Positions 1-5,327 of a DNA stretch of 5,327 nt are shown in pieces. Positions within the stretch are counted from its first letter, which is position 1, and every line of letters begins with the position of its first letter. The notes beneath the pieces were generated by a model, which worked only from the letters and a program-made list of their open reading frames with translations, ran no database searches and had not been told where the DNA came from. The stretch is from PSLL01 sp050259195 (GTDB taxonomy: Bacteria; Desulfobacterota_D; UBA1144; Nemesobacterales; CSP1-2): the NCBI GenBank assembly GCA_050259195.1, contig JBLNAE010000282.1, positions 1 to 5,327 of the forward strand. Direction: 5' to 3'. The translations under genes were made by a program, and so were the position numbers.

Positions 1-99
1 TGGGCAGAGCCATTCAACGAAGTTATCGAAGAATAAAAAAACAGCCGGATTTGCTTCTGGGTTTTCTGAGGGCGTCTCAATTGTTTTGAATATTACTAC
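1..99. other. Unassigned sequence beyond the GT4 breakpoint
   Basis: No gene can be supported here. On the minus strand the frame of the last GT4 segment continues after its TAA without another stop to the window edge (33 codons, containing IETPSENPEANPAVF and FDNFVEWLCP), but it has no ATG, GTG or TTG start and does not look like a GT4 C-terminus. On the plus strand the frame from base 1 runs 11 codons (WAEPFNEVIEE) to TAA at 34-36, which could be the tail of a converging gene. An A7 run at 35-41 gives a T-tract on the minus strand, but I see only an imperfect stem before it. Confidence 0.3.
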
Positions 100-968
100 T
101 TAATAGGGAAAAGGCAGTAGAAGCTCTTCTCTTGACAGGTTTTGATGTAAAAAGACCCACGAAGCATTTCTCACCGCCAGACCGTTTAATTGCTTGTAGT
201 ATTCCTCTCCGTCCGGGTGCTTATCAGGTGTTCCAATAATGTGTATATGAAGTTCAGGGATGTTTCTTTTAACCTTGGCTAGAATTCGACTGCTTTTTCA
301 AATCTTTTAACAGGATGAAACCTGCCGATGCAAACGAATCCGTTTTCTTTTTTTCTCACAAGGCAAATACGGGAAAATGCCGGGAACTGGCGGGTATAAG
401 GTTTTTGTTTCAGTTCTGTAAATACGCCTAAACTCTTTCCCCGTCCAGTCGGAGTTTACCAAGGTGAGATTATTCTTCATTCTATCGAAAGAATATCCTG
501 AAATCAGAATCCAAGGACGAGAATATCCTTTAAAAAAGCCCACAATTTTCTATACCATGGCCAATCGAAGCTGGGTTGAGGTTTAGCATACAGGTGATCA
601 AACCAAGGGTAGTGAATATACTGAATTCCCTTAACTCCAAAATCGGATTCATATTCGGTGCTGATGATAACATCATAGTTTTTTCTAGTTCTTTTGCATA
701 CACGTGAAAGATAGGCCGTTTTTTGAATGCTTCCTGGATCGGTATCTAGCTCTATGAGTTTACGTAGAGCAGGATTGACACAAAGCACGGTAAGCTCTGA
801 GTTACTTAGCGAAGTGCTGTGAAAACGATTTATTTCTCCAAGATCAATAGGTTTCCAGGTCAACAGGGAAACCGAGCATTCCTTTTTTAAAGCCTCGATC
901 ATCCAGACTGCAACCGTGCTGCTGCCCTCAGGTGGAAAAGTGCTTTGTACTATCAGGACTTTTTTCAT
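100..968 (-). pseudogene. Frameshifted, C-terminally truncated GT4 (ALG11-like) glycosyltransferase
   Basis: ATG at 966-968 opens MKKVLIVQSTFPPEGSS, a GT-B N-terminal strand, and the frame contains QYIHYPWFDH (116-125), typical of ALG11-like GT4 enzymes. This frame stops at TGA 504-506 after 154 residues. The family sequence continues one frame back from the T6 run at 532-537: KGYSRPWILISGYS, NLTLVNSDWTGKEF and TLYPPVPG. It shifts again at an A7 run (348-354) into NGFVCIGRFHPVKRF, then near 284-285 into ILAKVKRNIPELHIHIIGTP and WVFLHQNLSREELL. Joined together these give about 284 residues of continuous family-like sequence. After about base 118 the similarity ends, and the frame stops at TAA 100-102. 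The EX7E donor-site motif and following helices, expected about 100 residues longer, are missing. Either a true pseudogene or a sequence-error-damaged gene; the truncation favours the former. Whether any of the product functions is doubtful. Confidence 0.8.
531..537 (-). other. T TTT TTA slippery heptamer at the first frame change
   Basis: In the mRNA sense the zero frame reads GCT TTT TTA AAG, so 531-537 is an X XXY YYZ heptamer of the classic -1 frameshifting type. A -1 slip here reads on as AAA GGA TAT, exactly the frame that restores the glycosyltransferase. A six-base-pair stem (513-518 with 525-530, one G-U pair, six-base loop) follows with no spacer, closer than is usual for stimulatory structures. 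A simple loss of one T from a T7 run explains the data equally well. Confidence 0.4.
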
Positions 969-978
969 GGAATGTATC

Positions 979-996
979 TCTTAGAAATCTCTAAGA
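979..996 (-). other. Perfect 7-bp hairpin between methyltransferase and broken GT4
   Basis: Arms 979-985 and 990-996 are perfectly complementary (TCTTAGA / TCTAAGA on either strand) around a four-base loop. It fills half of the 34-base gap between the methyltransferase TGA and the next ATG, ending 10 bases before that ATG. No T-tract follows, so it is not a standard intrinsic terminator. Part of the only purine-rich, Shine-Dalgarno-like stretch (AAGAGA) lies in its 3' arm, so it might dampen initiation. It is short and AT-rich, hence modest confidence. Confidence 0.35.
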
Positions 997-1002
997 CGGT
1001 TT

Positions 1003-1143
1003 TCACACCTCCGCTTTCAATCCCGCCGCCCGATACGCAACAAACGAGGTCCCGTTCAGTCGAACGAGCGGCAAAGTTTTGCTCAACTCGTCCAGATACC
1101 GCCGCACGCCGCTGGTCTCCCGATTGTGATAACGGTAGTCGTG
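1003..1143 (-). pseudogene. Displaced C-terminal tail of the methyltransferase
   Basis: Immediately after the amber codon, the same frame continues for 46 codons to TGA at 1003-1005. It begins HDYRYHNRETSGVRRYLDEL and ends NGTSFVAYRAAGLKAEV. The pattern of an H-D-Y, then G-V and a helix ending in E-L, then a strand such as SFVAYR, is what Methyltransf_24 proteins have after the GG-[MV]-I-[FL] strand. With one sense codon in place of TAG the protein would be 283 residues. A TGG-to-TAG transition (Trp to stop) is the simplest single change. It is unlikely to be translated unless amber is suppressed or recoded. Confidence 0.65.
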
Positions 1144-1854
1144 CTAGAAGATCATTCCCCCGTCCCGGAGCATACGCAACGCCTTCTCCGTATCGTTTTT
1201 GACGTAAGAGTATGCGTGCGAACCGTCAATAAAGATCAGGTCACACCGCCTCAGGTAAGGCGTCTCATCGAAGCGTTTGCTGTCGCTGAAGAGCTGCGTG
1301 ATTTTGTACTCAACGGGCGTACCTGAATAGAGAAAGCTGTCAAACCTCAATTCCGCCAATTCCTGGTCAATAGCCGACTTGTCATCTCCTTTCGCCGCTG
1401 TGTAATTCGCGTGCTGGTCTTTGCCTAGAGTCAACGCGATGACTCTAGCGTCAAAAGCGGAGTTTCTGACCCAGAGGTAAGTGTTTTTGCCAGTGCAGGT
1501 GCCGAATTCAAACATGCACTTTGCCTGTTTGCCGAAGACAGACAAAATCCATGCCTCGGCATCGCTTGTACCTCCCGGCACGTCGCCCACACGGTCAATG
1601 AAACTCACTTCACTCCGCAAGGTCGGGCCAAGTTCATTTTGAGCAAGCAGCTCGTGAAATTCCCCTGGCCTGACGACTGGAATGGGGGAATCAAATCTCT
1701 CTTCAAGTCCCCTGCGCCAGGACCGGTAGTACAAAATGCGCCGCACTGCTTCAAGCAGTAACAGCAGCAGGGTCACGTTGAAAATAATGAGCAGGGTTTG
1801 CATCATAGGAAACAATGATTGTCGTTGTTGCTGGAACACACTCATGTAACCCAA
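1144..1854 (-). CDS. Membrane-anchored SAM-dependent methyltransferase, cut by an amber codon
   Basis: This is a class I Rossmann methyltransferase of the Methyltransf_24 type, presumably methylating a sugar or other group of the glycan made by the neighbouring enzymes. The 236 residues before TAG (1144-1146) start with a short polar stretch, then a membrane segment near 18-36 (rich in Leu) followed by basic residues R38, R39, R44, R47 and R48, predicting an N-in or hairpin-like anchor. MFEFGTCTGKNTYLW (114-128) is the SAM-binding motif I. CDLIFIDGSHAYSYVKND (204-221) and MLRDGGMIF (228-236) match the later core strands. The family normally continues here with an aromatic residue and H/D-D-Y. 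In this gene TAG intervenes, and HDYRYHN follows in frame, so the protein probably lacks its last strands. It is visibly GC-richer than the GT2 and GT4 genes upstream. Substrate unknown. Confidence 0.82.
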   Translation of the reverse strand: MGYMSVFQQQRQSLFPMMQTLLIIFNVTLLLLLLEAVRRILYYRSWRRGLEERFDSPIPVVRPGEFHELLAQNELGPTLRSEVSFIDRVGDVPGGTSDAEAWILSVFGKQAKCMFEFGTCTGKNTYLWVRNSAFDARVIALTLGKDQHANYTAAKGDDKSAIDQELAELRFDSFLYSGTPVEYKITQLFSDSKRFDETPYLRRCDLIFIDGSHAYSYVKNDTEKALRMLRDGGMIF

Positions 1855-1860
1855 ACCAAT

Positions 1861-1865
1861 CCCTC
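1861..1865 (-). promoter_or_regulatory. Shine-Dalgarno site supporting a TTG start
   Basis: On the minus strand GAGGG lies six bases before the TTG at 1852-1854. The first in-frame ATG (1843-1845) is three codons further on, which puts it 15 bases from GAGGG and makes it a poorer fit. An in-frame TGA at 1864-1866 rules out an appreciably longer methyltransferase. The 55-base gap to the preceding stop shows no convincing terminator, so this gene probably shares the upstream transcript. Confidence 0.45.
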
Positions 1866-1909
1866 AAGCCTTTCATCCCCCTTTATACTCTTTTCTGTTT
1901 TAGAACAAT

Positions 1910-3106
1910 TCACATATTATTGTATAGTATTGTCAACCTTCTACTAATTGTCTTCCAGTCGTAATATGTTTCAACCAAATGCCGCGCGTTATGAACTATT
2001 CTATCTTTAAGTTCTTTGTCTCTAAGGAGCTGAATCACGCATTCCGCAAATTCTGATGGTGTATCAGCAATCATGATGTTTTCCTTATGAGTCACATCCA
2101 AACCCTCACAACCAAGTGTTGTAGAAACCACTGGTCTTCCAAGCACCATAGATTCGAGAATTTTAAGCCTTGTCCCTCCGCCTCCTCTTAGAGGAACAAT
2201 GGTGACCTGAGACTGTTGATAGTAAGGAATTACATCCGGCACATACCCTGTAACAACTACATTTCCCCGCTCCGACAGTTTGCGGATTCCAGAAGTCGGT
2301 TCATGTCCAACAACGATGAGTTTTGTATCGGGTCTCTGGTGTTGGATAATAGGCATAATGGAATCGCAGAAATAGAGAACAGCATCAATATTAGGTGGGT
2401 ATCTCATTGTTCCGACGAATAATAAAACGTTGCCATCAAGACCGTCTTTAAGGGGCTGGTAAAGTTCTGTATCAACCCCATTTTCAATAACTGAAATGGA
2501 TAATTTAGGATTTGCCGATTGTAGCATCTTGCCCTCAAGAGGTGAGACTACTAGGCAGTGGTCGAACTTCTCAGCATATTTTGCCTCCCATCGAAGCATT
2601 AACATCCACTTTAGCAAAAAAAGAGACCTTTGAGTAAATCCGGTTCTTAGTCCCGTCATCCGTTTGTATTGAATTGCACCAAGATTATGAAAGGAGAGTA
2701 TCTTCTTACACTTACCATTAGTCGAGATTGCCTCAACATAGGGCGCAAGGAAGGAATGTTCAATCTGAATGACATCTACATCCCAGTTCGTCACTATCTC
2801 ACGAACCTTTGAGAGCATTTCATCATAGATAAAGGGATGGGTCGCTAATGGCCTGCCTTTTAAAAGGCTACGGATAATTCCAGAAAAATGTTCTCTAATA
2901 GAATGGGGCTTTCCCAAGACAAAATCTACGTAATCACAGTATTGTCTTAGTCCCCGTATATGCTCTACTTGTTCACGTGATGTAAGCAAACTCAGTACCA
3001 GAACCGAATGGTGTTGCGAGATATTTTTGATGAGATAGAAATCATGTATTCTTACGCCACTATCAGGTGGATAAGGCAGACCGAATGTGATAAATAATAT
3101 CCTCAT
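1910..3106 (-). CDS. GT4 family glycosyltransferase (Glyco_trans_1_4 type)
   Basis: This is a complete 398-residue GT-B glycosyltransferase, likely cytosolic or membrane-associated, acting in the same glycan pathway as its neighbours. MRILFITFGLPYPPDSGVRI (1-20) is the N-terminal Rossmann strand and glycine-containing loop typical of enzymes related to the PEP-CTERM/EpsH-associated sugar transferase Stp1 family. VIQIEHSFLAPY (112-123), VIENGVD (206-212) and LLFVGTMRYPPNIDA (228-242) follow; the last begins the donor domain. TKLIVVGHEP (261-270) and VTGYVPDV (285-292) come next. The donor loop reads PLRGGGGTRLKILE (305-318): E318 is the second Glu of the usual EX7E motif, while the first is Gly310, as is common in this subfamily. 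The ATG directly follows the previous stop. The stop is TGA at 1910-1912. The specific donor cannot be inferred. Confidence 0.92.
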   Translation of the reverse strand: MRILFITFGLPYPPDSGVRIHDFYLIKNISQHHSVLVLSLLTSREQVEHIRGLRQYCDYVDFVLGKPHSIREHFSGIIRSLLKGRPLATHPFIYDEMLSKVREIVTNWDVDVIQIEHSFLAPYVEAISTNGKCKKILSFHNLGAIQYKRMTGLRTGFTQRSLFLLKWMLMLRWEAKYAEKFDHCLVVSPLEGKMLQSANPKLSISVIENGVDTELYQPLKDGLDGNVLLFVGTMRYPPNIDAVLYFCDSIMPIIQHQRPDTKLIVVGHEPTSGIRKLSERGNVVVTGYVPDVIPYYQQSQVTIVPLRGGGGTRLKILESMVLGRPVVSTTLGCEGLDVTHKENIMIADTPSEFAECVIQLLRDKELKDRIVHNARHLVETYYDWKTISRRLTILYNNM

Positions 3107-3109
3107 CTA
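3104..3109 (-). other. TAG-ATG junction, probable translational coupling
   Basis: On the minus strand the stop codon of the GT2 gene (TAG, 3107-3109) is immediately followed by the ATG of the next glycosyltransferase (3104-3106), with no base between. No clear Shine-Dalgarno site precedes this ATG. Terminating ribosomes probably reinitiate, which would tie the output of the two enzymes together and shows they share a transcript. Confidence 0.6.
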
Positions 3110-4114
3110 AGCGCAAGACTGAAATTTGGGTTTAACATGGGACTCTTTCAAAAAGGAAATTATACCTATAATCAGCCCAATTCCACTGTATAAGTAATTA
3201 AACCAATTCATTAAAATTGCTTTTATAGTGAAGGAAACTCCCTTTTCCCTCAGCACGAACATATAAAAATCATGGTTCAACAAAAGAAAAAATCCAGACA
3301 GTAACATAAAAAGATAAAAGCTTTTAGGAAAGAAATACACCATAGGTAGATTAAACAAAAGCAGAAACGAGACCGGAACGCTGAGAACATTATTTACCTT
3401 AGTATTTAAATCACTCCTAAAAATCTTTTTACCTAGCATTATTTTGGTCCATGGTATTGCTCTTTTTATCACGTCTGATTTGATCAGGCTCAGAAGACTA
3501 TATTTCTTGCAGTGTGTTAACTGGATATTTTTATTCAGATAAATTTTATAACCAGATTGATAAAGCCTGTACCCAAACTCTATATCTTCAAGGCTCCTGT
3601 AATTTTCATCGAAACCGCCAAATTTGAAAAATACCTCTCTTTTCATTGCTCCAAATCCACTACAAAACGTTGCGGCATCTTCGTGCGAAGTCTGATGCGT
3701 GTAATGATGAAACAGATTTTTGTAGACGGAATAAAAATTAGATGGAACTGTATTCTTTTGATATGAACAAAAAACTCCGCTTACATCAGGTCCGTCCTCA
3801 AAAGTTTTTACTACTTGCTCTATGGTGTCTCTCTCAATAATAATATCCGAGTCGAGAAAAAATAATATTTCTCCAGAGGATGCCTCGGCACCTTTATTCC
3901 TTGCCGCTGCGGGTCCAACATTTTTTTCCGTTCTAATTACCTTGCATGGGAAATCATTAACAACTCTTAGAGAACGGTCCGTTGAATTGTCATCTACAAC
4001 GATAACCTCAAAATTCTTATAATCCGAATTAAATACAGATCTCAAACAGTCTCCAACAGTTTTTTCTCCATCATAAACGGGAATTACTATAGAAATAAAA
4101 ACGTTTTTATCCAT
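3107..4114 (-). CDS. GT2 family glycosyltransferase with C-terminal membrane segments
   Basis: This is an inverting GT-A fold glycosyltransferase, expected to add a sugar to a lipid-linked glycan on the inner face of the cytoplasmic membrane. Residue numbers count from an in-frame TTG at 4121-4123. VSIVIPVYDG-like N-terminus (SIVIPVYDGE, 11-20), VVDDNSTD (42-49) and NVGPAAARN (68-76) bind the nucleotide; FFLDSD (88-93) holds the metal-binding DxD (D91, D93). F-G-G-F-D (168-172) and the catalytic-type E-D pair at 179-180 follow. Hydrophobic stretches near 244-264, 268-283 and 308-326 look like two or three membrane segments, common in this family. I prefer ATG at 4112-4114 (335 residues); TTG would add three residues. 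Neither start has a strong Shine-Dalgarno site. Its TAG stop abuts the next gene's ATG. The coding sequence is notably AT-rich. Donor and acceptor are unknown. Confidence 0.93.
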   Translation of the reverse strand: MDKNVFISIVIPVYDGEKTVGDCLRSVFNSDYKNFEVIVVDDNSTDRSLRVVNDFPCKVIRTEKNVGPAAARNKGAEASSGEILFFLDSDIIIERDTIEQVVKTFEDGPDVSGVFCSYQKNTVPSNFYSVYKNLFHHYTHQTSHEDAATFCSGFGAMKREVFFKFGGFDENYRSLEDIEFGYRLYQSGYKIYLNKNIQLTHCKKYSLLSLIKSDVIKRAIPWTKIMLGKKIFRSDLNTKVNNVLSVPVSFLLLFNLPMVYFFPKSFYLFMLLSGFFLLLNHDFYMFVLREKGVSFTIKAILMNWFNYLYSGIGLIIGIISFLKESHVKPKFQSCA

Positions 4115-4147
4115 TATCCACAAATTTTCTCAAGAAAACTCTCTAAT

Positions 4148-4180
4148 ATAATAACCAAAAGTTTTGATGAATACAGTCAA
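4148..4180 (-). promoter_or_regulatory. Weak candidate promoter ahead of the GT2 gene
   Basis: On the minus strand TTGACT (4175-4180) resembles a -35 box and TATTAT (4148-4153) a -10 box. They lie roughly 30 bases ahead of the GT2 start, in the longest gap of the window, where a secondary promoter would be plausible. The spacing is 21 bases, longer than the usual 16-19, and the region is AT-rich, so a chance match is quite possible. Confidence 0.18.
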
Positions 4181-4210
4181 CCGCCACCTTTAATATTTTC
4201 TCATCGGTTT

Positions 4211-4369
4211 CTATCTCGATTTATTTCTTTTGAATACTCCATTAACCGCCTCCCAGAGAAATCCCGCCGCATTTGCGACTTGCCAAACAGTCATCAGCAC
4301 CGCAAGCGAGGCGGAGATTAAAATGTGTTTGATATTTTCTTCTATTTATAATTGTGAGTTCTCTTCCAT
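4211..4369 (-). pseudogene. Possible remnant of a small hydrophobic protein
   Basis: The 284-base gap between two glycosyltransferase genes (4124-4407) contains one coding-like frame. An ATG at 4367-4369 begins M-E-E-N-S-Q-L and then meets TAA at 4346-4348. The same frame then stays open for 44 codons to TAG at 4211-4213. The open part begins I-E-E-N-I-K-H, continues with a hydrophobic run (ILISASLAVLMTVWQV) and ends with a basic tail (FKRNKSR). This resembles a single-pass membrane protein or the end of a larger one. GC content rises locally within an AT-rich gap. A shorter intact version could start at GTG 4298-4300 or ATG 4292-4294, about 27-29 residues, but neither has a clear ribosome binding site. 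I do not recognise a family. It could be chance. Confidence 0.25.
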
Positions 4370-4407
4370 ATCCTGAAGCCGTATCCTAATAGCCTGCCTT
4401 TTGAGCA

Positions 4408-5327
4408 TTAGCTCGACTGAATCCGAGTCGTGCGTTTAGTGGAAGAGATCTCCTGTATAAGTGAAAAATACTGCCCCAGGTGAGCTTCTGGCGTCCATTT
4501 CCGTTGGTAAGCCTCATAGCCACGCAGACCCAACCCGCGTCGGTATAAAGGTTCTGCCAACAGGCGGTTCATTGCTGTTACCAACTCTTCCTCCGTATTA
4601 TAGACCAATCCTCCCCCGCTCTCTCCGATGATTTCCGGCATCCCACCCATATTGCTTACAATAGCTGGTGTCTGTAGTCCGAAGGCTTCAATAATCACTT
4701 GGGCAAAGACCTCAAAACATATAGACGGAACAATCACAGCGACTGCATTTTGATAAAGAGCTTGCAATTGCGTGTGGGATATATACCCCAGGAACCGAAT
4801 GTTATCTTCACCCTCAGCCAGATGTTTCAAGTAAGGCTCATAATTCCCTGTACCGGCAATCAATAACCGTGCCTTCCTGTAGTGGCGGAAGACGGGAATT
4901 AAGGTCTGCACGCCTTTTAACTTCTCCAGTCGTCCCACGGATAGGAAATATGGCTCTCCCGGTATCTCAATAGTTGCTTCCTCCGGTACTGGAGAAGGGA
5001 TACCTATCGGGGGAACAAAGTTGGGCAGATGCACGATGGGAATTTCGAGCCCCGTCTGATGGTGGATATCTTTGACAAAGCGGCTGGGAGCAATAAAGGT
5101 ATCCACATGCTTCACCGCGGCCTCCAAAAGACCGAAATACCGCCACCACTGCGGCGGGCGCTTGTACACTAGATTACAAAGGAAGCAGTACGGTCTTGTG
5201 CAAGGCGCACGGTTGAATCTGAATAGCACATGCGTGGGACATACCAGCCAGTACTCGTGCATTGTGTAGAGTTTTATACCATGCCCATATTCGAGAATTT
5301 TTGGCCCACCCACAAGCGAGATGTTGT
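4408..5327 (-). CDS. GT4 family glycosyltransferase, 5' end beyond the window
   Basis: This is a retaining GT-B fold glycosyltransferase that would transfer a sugar from a nucleotide donor to a glycan acceptor at the cytoplasmic membrane. The frame stays open to the window edge: residues N-I-S-L precede the GTG at 5311-5313, so that GTG is an internal Val and the true start lies outside. Counting from it, 301 residues are visible. HEYWLVCP (19-26) and a cysteine set (C25, C38, C43, C46) end the N-terminal acceptor domain. FLSVGRLEKLKG (123-134) opens the donor domain, LLIAGTG (150-156) and FLGYIS (174-179) follow, and the catalytic EX7E motif is E201...E209, followed by GGMPEII (223-229). The stop is TAA at 4408-4410. 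No membrane segment is seen. It is probably the most upstream visible member of the cluster. The family call is firm; donor and linkage are unknown. Confidence 0.93.
   Translation of the reverse strand, partial: NISLVGGPKILEYGHGIKLYTMHEYWLVCPTHVLFRFNRAPCTRPYCFLCNLVYKRPPQWWRYFGLLEAAVKHVDTFIAPSRFVKDIHHQTGLEIPIVHLPNFVPPIGIPSPVPEEATIEIPGEPYFLSVGRLEKLKGVQTLIPVFRHYRKARLLIAGTGNYEPYLKHLAEGEDNIRFLGYISHTQLQALYQNAVAVIVPSICFEVFAQVIIEAFGLQTPAIVSNMGGMPEIIGESGGGLVYNTEEELVTAMNRLLAEPLYRRGLGLRGYEAYQRKWTPEAHLGQYFSLIQEISSTKRTTRIQSS

Noticed and set aside
35..60. T7 tract on the minus strand after a stem-like segment, as a terminator
   Set aside because: The best stem I can pair is about five base pairs with a mismatch, too weak to call.
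304..318. Loss of the first Glu of EX7E as inactivation of the complete 398-residue GT4 (protein residues 304-318, DNA about 2153-2197)
   Set aside because: The GGGTRLKILE form is common in this GT4 subfamily and the rest of the protein is well preserved, so it is a subfamily trait.
490..529. Ten-base direct repeat AGAATATCCT at 490-499 and 520-529
   Set aside because: It encodes the repeated Gly-Tyr-Ser of the glycosyltransferase in the same frame, so it is explained by the protein and not by a duplication or target site.
1144..1146. TAG as a pyrrolysine codon
   Set aside because: No pyl genes are in view, methyltransferases of this family are not known to use pyrrolysine, and the next gene is also damaged, so a nonsense change or sequence error is simpler.
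945..1326. Plus-strand open frames of 66-85 codons opposite the methyltransferase end
   Set aside because: They are antisense shadows of the methyltransferase and its tail; compositions rich in Arg, Pro and Ser, with no recognisable motif.
1874..1884. ATG preceded by AAAGGGGG just upstream of the methyltransferase (minus strand)
   Set aside because: The purine run touches the ATG, leaving no spacing, and this ATG is out of frame with the methyltransferase and encodes no recognisable protein.
3557..4022. Plus-strand open frames opposite the GT2 gene
   Set aside because: The minus-strand frame has unambiguous GT2 motifs (VVDDNS, DSD, ED), so these are shadows. The same applies to 2216-2422 and 5072-5269, and to the minus-strand frame at 4967-5149.
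4246..4314. Seven-base inverted repeat CCGCCTC / GAGGCGG with 55 bases between arms
   Set aside because: Arms are short, the loop is long, there is no T-tract, and both lie within the coding-like small ORF; chance is likely.

Overview
The window is a stretch of a bacterial polysaccharide (O-antigen, capsule or exopolysaccharide type) biosynthesis locus. Every supportable gene lies on the minus strand, so transcription runs from high to low coordinates. In that order the genes are: a GT4 glycosyltransferase whose 5' end is cut off by the window edge (5327-4408); a 284-base gap holding a small hydrophobic ORF remnant; a GT2 glycosyltransferase with a C-terminal membrane domain (4114-3107); a second GT4 glycosyltransferase starting directly on the preceding stop (3106-1910); a membrane-anchored SAM-dependent methyltransferase interrupted by an amber codon (1854-1003); and a third, broken GT4 of the ALG11-like type (968 to about 100).

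The organism cannot be named. Codon use and Shine-Dalgarno-like sites are bacterial. No polymerase, flippase or nucleotide-sugar gene is in view to narrow the lineage or glycan. Base composition is mosaic: 3107-4114 is AT-rich (21 of 60 bases are G or C in 3241-3300), whereas the methyltransferase is GC-rich (36 of 60 in 1081-1140). This is usual for glycan loci assembled by horizontal exchange.

The enzymes would work together by successive transfer of sugars from nucleotide-sugar donors to a lipid-linked acceptor at the inner face of the cytoplasmic membrane. The methyltransferase could decorate or cap the chain. Donors, linkages and acceptors cannot be read from the sequence.

The most interesting observations are in the downstream third. 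The methyltransferase has TAG where a Trp would fit, followed in frame by a 46-codon tail that looks like the family's C-terminus. The ALG11-like gene continues through three single-base frame changes. The first is at a textbook -1 slippery heptamer (T TTT TTA), where a -1 slip restores the protein exactly. Two further frame changes and loss of the catalytic C-terminus near base 118 make gene decay or sequence error more likely than programmed recoding. I see no convincing evidence for a wholly new system, RNA gene, CRISPR array or intact mobile element.
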